Part shown: one piece after another, positions 10,482-18,986 of the stretch
How positions within the stretch are numbered: position 1 is the first letter of the stretch
Layout: every line of letters starts with the position of its first letter
Origin: Epilithonimonas vandammei
Lineage (GTDB): Bacteria; Bacteroidota; Bacteroidia; Flavobacteriales; Weeksellaceae
NCBI RefSeq assembly: GCF_003860525.1
Contig: NZ_CP034161.1
Coordinates: 2,728,001-2,792,000 of the forward strand
Direction: 5' to 3'
Length of the DNA stretch: 64,000 nt
Notes under the pieces: generated by a model
Told to the model about the DNA's origin: nothing
The model's database searches: none
Seen by the model: the letters and a program-made list of their open reading frames with translations, nothing else
Translations under genes and position numbers: made by a program

Positions 10482-10503
10482 CACCCATTCGTATGAATGG
10501 GTG
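10482..10503 (-). terminator. Hairpin after the small hydrophilic ORF
   Basis: Perfect arms CACCCATTC / GAATGGGTG around GTAT. On the minus strand the hairpin is followed by a T-rich stretch. It lies 8 bp past the stop of the 59-residue gene at 10512. Confidence 0.65.
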
Positions 10504-10511
10504 TAGTTATG

Positions 10512-10691
10512 TTAATTATCAGTATTGTCTGTCTTTCCGTCTTTATTGACTTTCGAACCTTTGTCGATATCGTGTTTATCAATATCTGGCGGATTCTTTT
10601 TGTCAGAGGCGGCAGGAATATTTTTGAAATCTTCGGTCTGCTTTTGATTTTCAGAACTGTTGCTGTTTTCGGTTTTTTTATCAGGATTCAT
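10512..10691 (-). CDS. Small, highly charged protein of unknown function
   Basis: An ATG-started frame of 59 residues, very rich in Lys, Asp, Asn and Ser and with no hydrophobic core. The N-terminus reads MNPDKKTENSNSSENQ, a short middle part reads DFKNIPAASDKKNPPDIDK, and the tail reads NKDGKTDNTDN. It looks intrinsically disordered. It follows the DUF4230 gene on the same strand with 12 bp between them and is followed by a hairpin, which supports a real short gene at the end of that operon. I do not recognise the family. Confidence 0.6.
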   Translation of the reverse strand: MNPDKKTENSNSSENQKQTEDFKNIPAASDKKNPPDIDKHDIDKGSKVNKDGKTDNTDN

Positions 10692-10703
10692 AACGTTGGT
10701 TTT

Positions 10704-11315
10704 TTATAATTCGGTAGAAGGAAAAGTGTTCGTTTTATCTTCTATAGAATAATGCAAGGCTTTTGCCAAAACAAAAATTTCGTTAAGATTTTCTTTTAGT
10801 TGTTTTTTGCTTTGCTGTTTCAATTGTTCCTGATTCACGCTTTTTGCCATATTTTTCTTGGCAGATTCCATGATATTATTGATGTCACTTTGTTTGAATC
10901 TATTCACCGCATAATCATCCATAAAATGAATTTTCACATCCGGAAAAATTTTGATTTCAGGTTGGGGCAATTCATTAATAATCACTTTTTTGCTGATCGT
11001 GTCCACATCAATTTTCATTCTTTTCAAATCGTAGGAAACCTGAGCTTTTGCAGTCGTGTAAAGAACCATTTCTCTTGGCAAAATATCGAATCCTGCAACA
11101 GTCGCCGCTGCACTTTTATGCGTTTGAAAACTGGAAAAATCTTGTTCCAAAACCACCATTTTGTTCATTTTCTGGATTTGATTCGTAATCAGATAATAAT
11201 CCTGATTGACAAGAGCAGCATCGTCTTTTTTGTTGCAGCTTCTCCACGATAAGAAAACGAAAACCGTCAGAATAATTCCGAAAATAAAAGAAAGTACACT
11301 TGTATATTTATTCAT
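10704..11315 (-). CDS. DUF4230 domain-containing membrane-anchored protein
   Basis: 203 residues with one N-terminal membrane anchor (about residues 8-24, VLSFIFGIILTVFVFLS) and an outward-facing domain. The pattern of strands around TAKAQVSYDLKRMKIDVDTI and KVIINELPQPEIKIFPDVKI is that of DUF4230, a family widespread in Bacteroidota with no assigned function. The C-terminal third is a basic helix rich in Lys and Gln. It is followed 12 bp later by a small charged gene. The long inverted repeat upstream (11361-11449) separates it from the thioredoxin-like lipoprotein gene. Confidence 0.8.
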   Translation of the reverse strand: MNKYTSVLSFIFGIILTVFVFLSWRSCNKKDDAALVNQDYYLITNQIQKMNKMVVLEQDFSSFQTHKSAAATVAGFDILPREMVLYTTAKAQVSYDLKRMKIDVDTISKKVIINELPQPEIKIFPDVKIHFMDDYAVNRFKQSDINNIMESAKKNMAKSVNQEQLKQQSKKQLKENLNEIFVLAKALHYSIEDKTNTFPSTEL

Positions 11316-11360
11316 TGATTTAGAATTTATCAGTAATATTTAATTAATAAAAAATATAAA

Positions 11361-11449
11361 ACCACATAGGCACATAGAAAAAATAATTCTAAAAAAGATT
11401 AAATAGAAATAAAATACTATTTAATCTTTTAGCTATGCGTCTATGTGGT
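11361..11449. repeat. Nested inverted repeat, likely terminator
   Basis: The outer arms are 11361-11377 and 11433-11449 (ACCACATAGGCACATAG and its near complement, 15 of 17). The inner arms are a perfect 14-bp pair at 11393-11406 and 11417-11430 (AAAAGATTAAATAG). On the minus strand it ends the thioredoxin-like gene. The outer arm resembles short dispersed repeats; a related ACCACA-type sequence lies at about 12080-12137. Confidence 0.7.
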
Positions 11450-11476
11450 AAAAAAAATATTTTAAATAATTTAGTT

Positions 11477-12022
11477 TTATTTAAACAAGCCTGAATTATT
11501 ATCTTTTTTCAGAATATTAAGCAAATCTCTTTCCAAATAGCCTGTTTCCGGCATTTCTGTGATTCTTCCGATTTCTTTGCCATATTTTTTCACAATAATA
11601 GTAGGAACGAGTGAGATATTGTACAGACCTTCTTCGCCGGCTGGTGATTCCTTTTTGCGATTTACAGCGATGATCTGCATTTTATTTGTGTTGTATTTCA
11701 TCGCATCCAAAATCTTTATCAATCTTGGGAATTCTCTGTGACTGTCTTCGCACCAGCTTCCTACAAAAACTACCAAACTGTAAGAATTAAGTTTTTCTTT
11801 TTTTAATTCCGCCAAACTCGATTGGTCAAGTTGGTAACGATTGTACTCTTCATCAAACCAAGTTTTGAAAGGTTCTTTCTTGAATTGATCAAGTGTCTGA
11901 GTTCCTAATAACATTTTGCCGTCGTTTTTGGATTCTACTTCTCTGTTGACAATCACTCTTTCAGCACAAGAATTAATAGTTGTGAGTGCAATGATTCCTA
12001 ATAATATTGAGATTTTTCTCAT
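11477..12022 (-). CDS. Thioredoxin-fold lipoprotein with a single active-site Cys
   Basis: 181 residues. The N-terminus MRKISILLGIIALTTINSC is a lipoprotein signal with the lipobox Cys at residue 19, so the protein should sit on the periplasmic face of a membrane. The thioredoxin-like domain has VVFVGSWCEDSHREFPRL, where the usual CxxC is CEDS, so only one Cys remains. The cis-proline loop LVPTIIV follows. Bacteroidota have many such proteins, and a classical disulfide reductase role is doubtful here. I chose the ATG at 12022 because an upstream ATG at 12046 would add residues before a well-formed signal. Function unknown. Confidence 0.75.
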   Translation of the reverse strand: MRKISILLGIIALTTINSCAERVIVNREVESKNDGKMLLGTQTLDQFKKEPFKTWFDEEYNRYQLDQSSLAELKKEKLNSYSLVVFVGSWCEDSHREFPRLIKILDAMKYNTNKMQIIAVNRKKESPAGEEGLYNISLVPTIIVKKYGKEIGRITEMPETGYLERDLLNILKKDNNSGLFK

Positions 12023-12135
12023 TTTGTTTTTTGTTTTTAAACACAATTTTTACACAATTTTTTTACAAAGAGCGCAATTTTAAAACTTAATAATTTCATT
12101 TGTGAACCTTGTGAAAATCTTTGTGTCTATTGTGG

Positions 12136-12603
12136 TTAATTATTAATGATGTCAGCCAAATCGGCTGCAGAATAATATTTGTTCTTAAGAACTTTGTTGT
12201 CTGCAACTCTGTGAACATTATATTTGTCGCCAGATTTTTCGTAATAAGCATCAGTTCCTTTGTCTTTGTAGAATTCTACAGTTTCCTGCGCCTGAACTTC
12301 ATTATCACAAGCTTTGGACATATTAGAACGCTGAACTTCATTGAACAATTCCACGAATTTTTCTCCCAAACCAAATTCCAAAACAGCACCGCTCAAAACA
12401 TATTGCAAATCGCAAAGTGCATCCGCAACTTCTACCAAATCATTATCTTCAATTGCTTTTTTTAGTTCGTCTAATTCTTCTTGTAAAAGACTAACTCTCA
12501 ATGCAGCACGTTCTTTTGACGGAATCTGTGGCGTGTCAAGAATTGGGGCGTTGAAGGTTTTATGAAATTCGGCTACCTGATTCAGGCTATCTAATTTTTC
12601 CAT
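12136..12603 (-). CDS. MazG/PRA-PH-type nucleoside triphosphate pyrophosphohydrolase
   Basis: 155 residues. The all-alpha NTP-PPase metal site is seen as LLQEELDELKKAIEDND (EExxE) at about residues 40-56, followed by EVADALCDLQYVL with the ExxD pair at about 58-70. Enzymes with this fold split (d)NTPs or phosphoribosyl-ATP to the monophosphate and pyrophosphate. The position away from his genes and the overall pattern favour a house-cleaning NTPase over HisE. The C-terminal 50 residues (YNVHRVADNKVLKNKYY) are a family extension of unknown role. It has its own -7 box. Confidence 0.8.
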   Translation of the reverse strand: MEKLDSLNQVAEFHKTFNAPILDTPQIPSKERAALRVSLLQEELDELKKAIEDNDLVEVADALCDLQYVLSGAVLEFGLGEKFVELFNEVQRSNMSKACDNEVQAQETVEFYKDKGTDAYYEKSGDKYNVHRVADNKVLKNKYYSAADLADIINN

Positions 12604-12622
12604 TATTTTTATAAAATTTTAA

Positions 12623-12630
12623 CAAATATA
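12623..12630 (-). promoter_or_regulatory. -7 promoter box of the NTP pyrophosphohydrolase gene
   Basis: The minus strand reads TATATTTG, an exact TAnnTTTG match about 20 nt before the ATG at 12603. Confidence 0.45.
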
Positions 12631-12687
12631 AAAAATGCCGTCCAAGGAGACAGCATTTATAAAACTTTAATGTTTTAATTTTTGATT

Positions 12688-13827
12688 CTAATCGCAAATA
12701 TCTCTCCCAATCACCAATCTCTGGATTTCAGAAGTTCCTTCGCCAATCGTACAAAGTTTAGAATCTCTGTAGAATTTCTCTACAGGGAAATCTTTTGTAT
12801 AACCATAACCACCGAAGATTTGAACAGCATTGTTAGAAATTCTTACACAAGCTTCAGAAGCGTATAATTTTGCCATTGCACCTTCGCGGGTCATTTTTTG
12901 TTTCGCATTTTTTAGGTCAGCTGCTCTTCTGATTAGCAATTCTGAGGCATCAATTTCTGTTGCCATATCCGCCAACATAAAGTTAACCGCCTGGAAACTT
13001 GAAATGGATTTTCCGAACTGATGTCTTTCCTGAGCATATTTAAGCGCGGCTTTGTAAGCGCCTCTCGCAATTCCCAAACTCAATGCTGCAATAGAAATAC
13101 GACCGCCATCTAGAATTTTCATTGCTTGTTTGAAACCGCTTCCAACTTCGCCCAATCTATGAGAATCTGGAACACGAACGTTATCGAAAATCAACTCAGC
13201 AGTTTCGGAAGCACGCATTCCTAATTTATTTTCTTTTTTACCGGAAGTGAAACCGGCCATTCCTTTTTCCAAAACAAATGCTGTGGAATTATTTTTTGCG
13301 CCTTTTTCTCCGGTTCTTGTCATCACTACTGCAATGTCTCCGGAAATAGCGTGTGTGATAAAGTTTTTTGCTCCGTTGATAATCCAGTCATTGCCATCTT
13401 TTACAGCCGTTGTGGACATTCCGCCTGAGTCCGAACCTGTGTTGTGTTCAGTTAATCCCCAAGCGCCGATTACTTTTCCGGAAGCTAATTGAGGCAACCA
13501 TTTTCTTCTTTGTTCCTCATTCCCGAATTCATAAATGTGATTGGTGCACAGTGAATTGTGCGCAGCAACAGATAATCCGATGGAAGGGTCAACCTGAGAA
13601 ATTTCGTCCAAAATCGTTACATATTCCTGATAACCAAGACCAGAACCGCCATATTCTTCGGGAATTACAATTCCCATAAAACCCAATTCTCCCAATTGAT
13701 GAAACAATGCTACAGGAAAAGTCTGGCTCTCATCCCAATCCATAATGTTTGGGCGAATATTTTTTTCAGCGAAATCTTTAGCTGTTTCGGCTATCATTTT
13801 TAAGTTATCCATAGTTTGGGTTTCCAT
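12688..13827 (-). CDS. Acyl-CoA dehydrogenase
   Basis: A 379-residue FAD enzyme of the short/branched-chain acyl-CoA dehydrogenase type that makes the first double bond in fatty or branched acyl-CoA breakdown and passes electrons to ETF. The N-terminal helical domain, the FAD-binding strand region (WGLTEHNTGSDSGG and NWIINGAKNFIT) and the C-terminal helical domain (RHQFGKSI, QIFGGYGYTKDFPVEKFYRD, then GEGTSEIQRLVIGR with the catalytic Glu) are all present. Acyl chain preference cannot be read from the sequence. It is a single gene with a TAnnTTTG box and no other fatty-acid genes nearby. Confidence 0.94.
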   Translation of the reverse strand: METQTMDNLKMIAETAKDFAEKNIRPNIMDWDESQTFPVALFHQLGELGFMGIVIPEEYGGSGLGYQEYVTILDEISQVDPSIGLSVAAHNSLCTNHIYEFGNEEQRRKWLPQLASGKVIGAWGLTEHNTGSDSGGMSTTAVKDGNDWIINGAKNFITHAISGDIAVVMTRTGEKGAKNNSTAFVLEKGMAGFTSGKKENKLGMRASETAELIFDNVRVPDSHRLGEVGSGFKQAMKILDGGRISIAALSLGIARGAYKAALKYAQERHQFGKSISSFQAVNFMLADMATEIDASELLIRRAADLKNAKQKMTREGAMAKLYASEACVRISNNAVQIFGGYGYTKDFPVEKFYRDSKLCTIGEGTSEIQRLVIGRDICD

Positions 13828-13844
13828 ATTTTTATCTTTGTGCC

Positions 13845-13852
13845 CAAATATA
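13845..13852 (-). promoter_or_regulatory. -7 promoter box of the acyl-CoA dehydrogenase gene
   Basis: The minus strand reads TATATTTG, an exact TAnnTTTG match 18 nt before the ATG at 13827. Confidence 0.45.
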
Positions 13853-13946
13853 GAAAAATTAGGCTAAGCACAATTTTTTTTTAAAGTTTGTTTTTTCTTC
13901 TTTAATAATCGAGGTTTTCATTATTTTAGCATAGAAATTTTTCACA

Positions 13947-14462
13947 ATGAGTCCAAAACTGAAAACCCTGTTTTTCTTTCTCATCGGCGCATTTGCCGGA
14001 ATATTGACAATGTATCTCATTTCGAATTACCGAATCGAAAGGAAGTCGGACGTTGGAAGTCAGAAGACCGAAGTTGGAAGTCCAATGTCCGAAGCTAAAC
14101 AAAGTTCGATTTTGGAAAAATCTTCTAATAGCAATTCGATTGATAAATTAACGAAAGATAATAAAGTGATTGCTTATGTAAAATCCAATCATCAGTTACC
14201 TGATTTTTATATCACAAAATCTGAAGCGAAAAGCAAAGGCTGGATTCCGTCAAAAGGAAATCTTTGTGACATTTTACCCGGAAAAGCGATTGGTGGTGAT
14301 AAATTCAGTAATCGTGAAAAAAAATTGCCAAAAGGCGAACAATATTACGAAGCTGATGTGAATTACAACTGCGGAAATAGAGGTGCAGACCGTATTATTT
14401 TCACCAAAAATGGTGACGTCTGGCTGACAAAAGATCATTACAAGTCGTTTATCAGGCAGTAA
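13947..14462 (+). CDS. Barnase-family guanyl-preferring RNase, membrane-anchored or secreted
   Basis: 171 residues. A hydrophobic N-terminal segment (about residues 8-26, LFFFLIGAFAGILTMYLIS) is followed by a low-complexity linker and a complete barnase-like domain from about residue 64. The match to Bacillus barnase is close: LPDFYITKSEAKSKGWIPSK and GGDKFSNREKKLP. The catalytic set E135, R145, R149 and H164 has the same spacing as barnase E73, R83, R87 and H102. It cleaves single-stranded RNA and is toxic inside the cell without an inhibitor. A barstar homologue lies 6.8 kb downstream beyond a transporter island. The linker is encoded by a 21-bp tandem repeat (14053-14094). Confidence 0.92.
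   Translation: MSPKLKTLFFFLIGAFAGILTMYLISNYRIERKSDVGSQKTEVGSPMSEAKQSSILEKSSNSNSIDKLTKDNKVIAYVKSNHQLPDFYITKSEAKSKGWIPSKGNLCDILPGKAIGGDKFSNREKKLPKGEQYYEADVNYNCGNRGADRIIFTKNGDVWLTKDHYKSFIRQ
14053..14094 (+). repeat. Two in-frame 21-bp tandem repeats in the RNase linker
   Basis: Units 14053-14073 and 14074-14094 both begin TTGGAAGTC and end CCGAAG, with a partial unit just before at 14041-14052. They encode VGSQKTE and VGSPMSE. The GGAAGTC-type unit looks like a dispersed intergenic repeat that has entered a coding region in phase. Confidence 0.75.
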
Positions 14463-14559
14463 ATAGTTTTTATAAAAGTTTTCTTTGCTGAAACAATATT
14501 TTTTTTAATTAAATTTGTAGGTATTAATCCTTTTACAGAAGCAATTATTACTAAAAACG

Positions 14560-15986
14560 ATGACGTATAATAGAGTTTTTTTCCGGTCTGTTTGATGGTT
14601 TCTGTAACGGCATTTTCCCAATATTCGCTGAAGCAGTGCATTGATAAATCACAGGAAAACAATAGTGTTATAAAACTGGCGGAGCAGTCTCTGGAAACGC
14701 GGGAAAAACTTCTGCAGTCTAACAAAAATAATTATCTGCCAAAAGTTGATCTTTTAGCAGGTTAAATTACATCGGTGAGCCTTTGCGGGTTAATCTGCAA
14801 CAGGTTAAAGACGGCATTGTAGAAGGTACAGCCAATCAAAGCGTTTACGCAGCCAATTCGGTTTTTCAGCAGATTACAGGCCAGCCACTTACTCAGCAGA
14901 TCCAGGATGTGATTTATCAGACTTCCAAAGATATTATTGGCGCAGTCTATCCCAATTACAATCCCGCTATTGCCAAACAAAGTTACTTTTTAGCCGGAGT
15001 GGCGGTACGGCAGCCAATCTATTTGGGTGGCAAGCTCAAAGCTTCGCAGCAACTTTCTCAGCAGCAGGTGGAGAGCGGAAAAGCTAACCTGCAAACTTCA
15101 AAAGATCTTACAGCATACAATATTGCTTTGCAGTACATTCAGATTATGTATCTTAATTCGATGATTGCTAAACAGCAGGAGAGTGTGTCGTCTTTAGATA
15201 AAAATGAAAAATATGCCGGGAACCTTATGACGGCGGAGATCATCCCGCCTTATCAGAAAAACTGGGCAGATATTGCAAAAAAACAAGCAGACACCAATCT
15301 GAAAAACCTTAATCTGGAAAAGCAGAATGCGCTGCTGATGCTCAAAGACCTAATGGGAATTTCTCTGGATGAACCTCTGGAGATTACCGAAAAACTTAAT
15401 GAGAATACCATGCTTCCTCCGTTTTCTGAATCCGGGAATAATGCAGATCTCAAACTCCTGAGGAGCAAAAAAAACGGAAGCCGAAACCGGACTTAACATC
15501 ACCAAATCACTTTCAAAACCCAATATTTTTGCGATTGGCAATGTGCAGTTTTTCCGGAAAGATTTACCGCTGATTACTCCGCCATGGCTGGTAGGTGTAG
15601 AAATGCAGTGGACCTTGTTCGATCCCGAAAGAAAATCCCGAAATCTGGCGTCTGAATCGTTGGTTAAAGAAGCGGATCTGCTCATAGAACAAAAACAAAA
15701 GGCGGTAAACCTGGCGGCAAAGATTGCAGAAAACAAACTGCTGAGCCTGAAAGAACAAAGCGAAACACTGGATGCCTCACGTCAACAGACTTATACCACA
15801 ACCGAAATGGTAAGAAAAAGAATGGAGAACAGCCTCTCTTCTGTAAAAGATGTGAATGATGCGCTGCAGCTGCAGTACGAAGCCGAAAAACTGTATTACA
15901 CTTCTGTAGTTGCTTATCAGACGGCATTGGCTACTTATTTTTATATCAACGGGAATCCGGAAAATATTACCAACTACATCCCTTAA
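14560..15986 (+). pseudogene. TolC-family outer membrane efflux protein, three frameshifts
   Basis: Homology to TolC-type outer membrane channels runs from a signal peptide (ATG 14560) to the end (NITNYIP at 15986), but the frame is broken three times. One T is missing from the T run 14576-14582, because adding one joins MTYNRVFF to VCLMVSVTAFSQY. One base is lost near 14764, where restoring a C gives LLAGYNYIGEPLRVN. One extra A is present in the A run 15467-15474. Otherwise the coiled-coil and barrel segments are intact (for example SYFLAGVAVRQPIYLGGK and RMENSLSSVKDVNDALQLQY). It is the first gene of an efflux operon with hlyD and two permeases. Two of the three lesions are in homopolymers, so sequencing error must be excluded. 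Confidence 0.8.
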
Positions 15987-16001
15987 TCTGAACAAAAAAG
16001 A

Positions 16002-16997
16002 ATGAAAAATTTTATAAAAAATTACTGGGCCGTTTTTATTCCATTGTTTGTACTGGCGGTTGCGCTGATTTACCTGCTGAAAAACAAATCATCAGATACC
16101 GATAATAATGCCGTAATCGGGATGGTAGATGCTGATTTTGTGGATGTTTCTGCTTCGCTTCCCGGTAGGGTTATTTCTTTGCTGGTAAAGGAAGGTGATG
16201 AGGTTAAAGAAGGCCAGGTTGTGGCACAGTTACAGACTTCGGAGATAGAAACCATACAGGCTCAGGTGTCCGATGCGGTGGTTATCGCACAAAATCAGCT
16301 GGATAAAGTGAACCGTGGGGTAGAGCCGGAAGTCTTGGCTTCGGCAAAAAACCTGCAGCAGATTGCGCAGCAGCAGATGGATCTGATGTCGAAAACCTAC
16401 AGCCGTTTCCAGAATCTGTATGCCGAAGGCGTAGTGTCGGGACAGGAGCGTGATGTGGTTTATTTCAAATATAAAGCCGCGCAGAAAGAGCTGGAAACAG
16501 CCAGCCTCAATGTGCAGCTTTTACAGCGTGGCAATAACAAAGAACTGAAAAACTCGGCGCAGGCACTGCTCAATCAAGCCAAAAGCAGCGAAAAACTGGC
16601 TGAGCAAATCAAAGACAACAATTCGATAAAAGCGCCCGCTTCCGGAAAAATATCAACGCTGATCTCTAATCAGGGCGAGATGGTGAATGCCGGTTACCCA
16701 ATGATGACCATCCAAAAAGATCATTCTTTTTTTGTGAAGTTTAATCTCCGTCAAAATCAAATCAATAAAATTGAAAAAGGCAGTGTTGTGACCATGAAAA
16801 TCCCGGGTTGTACGCCGGAAACCATCAAAGGTAAAGTGGCAGAATTGGCGCCAGCATTGGGGTACGCAGATTGGGTGCCCGAGAAACAGAACGGTGAGTT
16901 TGAGCTGAGAACCTTCCAGATTAAAGTAAGGCCGGAGAATCCTAATGCGGTAAAAGGTCTCCGTTCCGGGATGACGGCGCAGCTCGTTTTGGACTAA
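16002..16997 (+). CDS. HlyD-family membrane fusion (periplasmic adaptor) protein
   Basis: 331 residues that would join an inner-membrane transporter to a TolC channel. One membrane anchor lies at about residues 9-26. The first half of the biotinyl-lipoyl domain follows (VSASLPGRVISLLVKEGDEVKEGQVVAQL). A long Gln/Ala-rich coiled coil (about 85-205) comes next, then the second lipoyl half (NSIKAPASGKISTLISNQGEMV) and a beta-barrel domain. It starts 15 bp after the tolC remnant and ends 29 bp before the first permease. G+C is visibly higher than in the flanking housekeeping genes. It appears intact. Confidence 0.9.
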   Translation: MKNFIKNYWAVFIPLFVLAVALIYLLKNKSSDTDNNAVIGMVDADFVDVSASLPGRVISLLVKEGDEVKEGQVVAQLQTSEIETIQAQVSDAVVIAQNQLDKVNRGVEPEVLASAKNLQQIAQQQMDLMSKTYSRFQNLYAEGVVSGQERDVVYFKYKAAQKELETASLNVQLLQRGNNKELKNSAQALLNQAKSSEKLAEQIKDNNSIKAPASGKISTLISNQGEMVNAGYPMMTIQKDHSFFVKFNLRQNQINKIEKGSVVTMKIPGCTPETIKGKVAELAPALGYADWVPEKQNGEFELRTFQIKVRPENPNAVKGLRSGMTAQLVLD

Positions 16998-17026
16998 TAT
17001 CATTCGACATTTAACAACAATATCAT

Positions 17027-18190
17027 TTGAAAACCATCAGCCAAATCATCATCAGAGAATGGAAACGGATTTTTTCGATTCCGAATTTCTATGTAGTCCT
17101 GCTGGTGATTCCGCCGTTGAGTTTCTTTTTTTATGGATTGATTTATCAGAAGCAGTTTGCCAAAGAGCTTCCGATGGCTGTTTGGGATGAGGATCAATCC
17201 TCTGTCTCCAGAACCCTCACCGATATGATGGAGCAAAATGACAATATCCATTTTACCCATACGGCTTTCAGCAATGCCGAGATCGAAAAGCTGATGAAAG
17301 AAGGCCGGATCTTCGGTGCTGTTCATTTCCCTAAAAATATGGAGTCTGATGCCAAGAAAAACCACCAGTCCAATATTACCTTATACACCAATGGTGCTTA
17401 TCTGGTACCTGCCAAAATGATTTACAAAGGTGCAGCAGAGATCATTATCAAAGGTGGATTGGCCGTGGTGCGGGAAAAAGCCGAAAAGCAAGGGATGCCG
17501 GCGCAGTCTGCCAATGCGCTGGTTCAGCCGATAAAACTTAATTCAACCATTTTATACAATCCCGATTTTAATTATAAGATGTATCTCACGCCCGGGCTGA
17601 TTACTGTTGGTCTGCAGATGGCGCTGATTGTGGCGGCGGTTCTTATCCTTAATCTTGAGTTTAAAAGAAATACCATTGATGACCTTTTGGAGATTTCGCA
17701 TTCATCATCACAAATTGTGATCGGGAAAATGCTGGCCCATTTGTCGGTCTCGTGGATTCTTTTTGTACTGATTGCCTTTGTGGTTTTTCCTATATATGAT
17801 TTGGAGAAACCGGGTACGGACTTTAATTTTTTTATCATTTACACATTGATGGCTTTGGCTTGTATCGGGATTGGGATGATGCTGTCAGCGCTGTCAGACA
17901 ATCTTCTTTTTGTGACCGATGTTGCCTTGTTTTTTACGTCGCCGGCTTTTGTTTTCAGTGGTTTTACTTTTCCGCGCTGGGCTATGCCTTGGTACGATCA
18001 GCTCTATTCTGATATAATGCCTTACACACATTTTCTGGATGGTTTTATCAAGCTTTATTTTATGCAGTTGCCTATGCATTATGCAATGCCTGAAGTTTAT
18101 AAATTATTACTGTTTACGGGTGTTACATTTCCTTTGGCAGTAATTATTTTCCAGAGAAAAATTAATCTTTATCTAAAAAATCAACATTGA
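17027..18190 (+). CDS. ABC-2 type transporter permease
   Basis: 387 residues starting at a TTG (no in-frame ATG fits the N-terminus MKTISQIIIREWKRIFSIPN). The ABC-2 pattern is one N-terminal membrane helix (about residues 19-39), a large periplasmic domain (MAVWDEDQSSVSRTLTDMME and so on), then five C-terminal helices from about residue 185. These permeases move drugs or envelope lipids with a separate ATPase, but no ATP-binding gene is present in this island. It overlaps the next permease gene by 4 nt. Function beyond export is unknown. Confidence 0.85.
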   Translation: MKTISQIIIREWKRIFSIPNFYVVLLVIPPLSFFFYGLIYQKQFAKELPMAVWDEDQSSVSRTLTDMMEQNDNIHFTHTAFSNAEIEKLMKEGRIFGAVHFPKNMESDAKKNHQSNITLYTNGAYLVPAKMIYKGAAEIIIKGGLAVVREKAEKQGMPAQSANALVQPIKLNSTILYNPDFNYKMYLTPGLITVGLQMALIVAAVLILNLEFKRNTIDDLLEISHSSSQIVIGKMLAHLSVSWILFVLIAFVVFPIYDLEKPGTDFNFFIIYTLMALACIGIGMMLSALSDNLLFVTDVALFFTSPAFVFSGFTFPRWAMPWYDQLYSDIMPYTHFLDGFIKLYFMQLPMHYAMPEVYKLLLFTGVTFPLAVIIFQRKINLYLKNQH

Positions 18191-18693
18191 AAGCTGTTAT
18201 CAACATATTGAAGAGAGAAATCCGGAATGTGTCAAAAGATGCCAGCCTTTTTTTGATTCTTCTTCTGGCGCCTATTCTCTATGCTTTTATGTACGGCAGT
18301 ATTTATCTTAATAAAGGTGAAGAAAAGGTAAAATTGGCGTTGGTAGATGATGATGCTACAGCCATTTCCAGAACATTGACGAGCGAACTGAATTCTACTT
18401 CTATTATTGATATTATTCCTGCAAGCGACCTGAAAGATGCTCAGGAAAAAATGTATAATGGTGAAGTTCAGGGTTATTTTTACATTCAGAAAGACCTGGA
18501 AAAACTACTGTTGTCTCAAAAACAAGCGAACGTGAATGTGGTTCTTAATGCCTCACGTTTTTTGCCGTCCAGCGATTTGCTAAGTACGGTGACCAAAGTC
18601 TGCCTGACGGTGGGTGCCGGCGTAAGAAAAACCTATTTTAACAAGCAAGGGATGAGCGATGAAGAAGCTATGACAATGACTAATCCTATTAAT

Positions 18694-18981
18694 CCCAGAT
18701 TCCGCATTAGAAAATAAACAGTCCCAAAGGGACGATTTAATATTAATAAAAAATAAAATTAATTTTTTGCAGCAGGGAAACTCCTTTGGAGTTTTATCTG
18801 TGTAGAAAAATATCCAAAATCAATCTGCGTTCCATAGGAACGCTATCTGTAGTGTTTTATTTGTTTGTTATTATAGCGCACCGGGCTTAATTTCTTATTG
18901 TGTCTACACAGATTCTGCTCCTAAAGGAGCAATTTTATCATTTTCGGAGATTTAATACAACCGGCTATTGCGTAATTTGGG
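18694..18981. mobile_element. 288-bp MITE with IS1380-like ends and four small palindromes
   Basis: The left end CCCAGATTCCGCATTAG and the complement of the right end CCCAAATTACGCAATAG match each other and the terminal repeats of the adjacent IS1380 element. There is no coding sequence. Inside are four short palindromes: GTCCCAAAGGGAC (18721-18733), CTCCTTTGGAG (18781-18791), GCGTTCC/GGAACGC (18827-18843) and TGCTCC/GGAGCA (18916-18931). It is flanked by TTAAT on the left and TTAAA on the right. It is best read as a non-autonomous element moved in trans by the IS1380 transposase. Confidence 0.75.
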
Positions 18982-18986
18982 TTAAA

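Noticed and set aside
18716..18940. The series of short palindromes as a CRISPR array
   Set aside because: The four palindromes differ in sequence and spacing, there are no constant repeats or cas genes, and the block has IS1380-like ends.
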